From NCBI RefSeq assembly GCF_001625215.2, contig NC_030387.2:37347606-37411605 (forward strand): a DNA stretch of 64,000 bases, given 5' to 3'. The position numbers and the translations under genes are program-made. Every line of letters starts with the position of its first letter. The first letter of the stretch is position 1. A model generated the notes under the pieces. The model was not told the origin of the DNA, searched no databases, and saw nothing but the letters and a program-made list of their open reading frames with translations. Positions 63,217 through 64,000 of this stretch are shown in pieces. The stretch comes from Daucus carota subsp. sativus. Lineage: Eukaryota; Streptophyta; Magnoliopsida; Apiales; Apiaceae.

Positions 63217-64000
63217 TCACTGCTCTACAGCTCATATCTGCTGCCGTAAATTTATTTATGGTGAAGGAATCGATAGTCATTAGGTTAGAAGCATCAAATT
63301 ATTAATCTTGTGTTTGGATGGAATGAATGAAATTGAATGCAGCAGAATGAAATATCATGGGTATATGATCAAAATTTTCATTACTTCCTCCATTCCATTC
63401 CTAACATCATACACTATAGCTCAAACCCACCATTTAAAAATGAATACCGCATTCCTCACCAGTCACCATTGCCATGTGCTTCTTAGATTTTATACACAAA
63501 ATTTGCACGCACTCATTTTTTCTCAAATAACTTCTCTCCCACCGCCTTTTAATTTTATTCATTCATTCTCTCCAACCACACACAACATAATGGTATATAG
63601 TACTCTAGAATGTAAGCCAGTACGCAATTAGAGTTGTCACTTCATCATCTTCATCACTTAGAAGTACTTAAAAGTCGGAAGCAAGAAATATTAAGTAATT
63701 TTTTGTGTGATAAAATGTTAATCTCTACTAGTGTGCCTTTTAGTCTTGGAATATCGTTTCTCATATGAGTGTAACACCTGCACACTCTTTTGTGAAGCAG
63801 AAGTTAGGATCTTGTTGGAGTACAAAAGTTGTTGGCGAAATATCACATCTCTTTCTTGTCCTAAATGTGAAAATTATAAATGTCACTATTTGTTATAAAA
63901 AGTCATTAGAAAGTAGAGCAGGCAAGTCTTTATTGAACCATTGTATGGATTTTCTAGAGAACAGTAAATCCATCTAATCACAAAAGAGTCTTCAACTCTA
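63217..64000 (+). other. Probable intron or 3' flank of the DUF1195 gene with a MITE-like repeat
   Basis: From about 63308 to 63430 the words 'TTTGGATGGAATGAATGAAAT' and 'TTCCTCCATTCCATTCC' lie on opposite strands, suggesting a small degenerate inverted-repeat element. No third exon of the DUF1195 gene could be identified with confidence before the window ends. Confidence 0.35.

Overview
This is a nuclear segment of a flowering plant, almost certainly a eudicot. The genes are split by AT-rich introns with plant GT/AG junctions. The protein families are plant types (class II LBD factor, 3-ketoacyl-CoA synthase, non-epsilon 14-3-3). The spaces between genes are filled with MITEs and LTR elements typical of plants. 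I cannot name the species from the sequence.

Layout. 0-3.2 kb: the 3' part of an LBD41/42-like regulator (+), convergent with an intronless KCS4-like fatty-acid elongase (-). 3.2-18 kb: no host gene. This stretch is a transposon field with at least three Mutator-type MITEs that have clear target-site duplications, a 2.8 kb CACTA element with a TNPA-like coding remnant and a G-box minisatellite, a Stowaway MITE, and a hAT-type MITE inside an older Stowaway-like repeat. 18-22 kb: ALG6 glucosyltransferase (-, six coding exons). 23.8-31.7 kb: CCT6, the zeta subunit of the cytosolic chaperonin (+, 15 coding exons, 535 aa). 32.5-35.8 kb: a psi-type 14-3-3 (+, 258 aa). 36.6-37.3 kb: the 3' part of an unrecognised gene (-). 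39.4-50.2 kb: a two-exon gene for a 113-aa membrane protein (-) whose intron is about 10.5 kb long because a Ty1/Copia element sits in it. That Copia element is itself interrupted by a second, non-autonomous LTR element whose single long reading frame contains a captured Hsp90 middle-domain segment. 52.6-61.1 kb: U1 snRNP 70K (-, ten coding exons, 482 aa), with the long RRM intron known from Arabidopsis to be retained in alternative transcripts. 62.4 kb to the edge: a DUF1195 protein (+), with its 3' end not settled.

The host genes are unrelated housekeeping or regulatory loci (protein folding, N-glycan assembly, splicing, signalling, wax/VLCFA synthesis) and do not form a pathway cluster. 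The most interesting parts are the nested LTR elements with host-gene capture, the gene that tolerates them in its intron, and a family-like set of six Mutator-type MITEs whose ends all begin GRG and which are flanked by 9-10 bp duplications. All exon boundaries were read by eye. For CCT6, ALG6, 14-3-3, U1-70K and the 113-aa protein, the summed exon lengths give a continuous reading frame.
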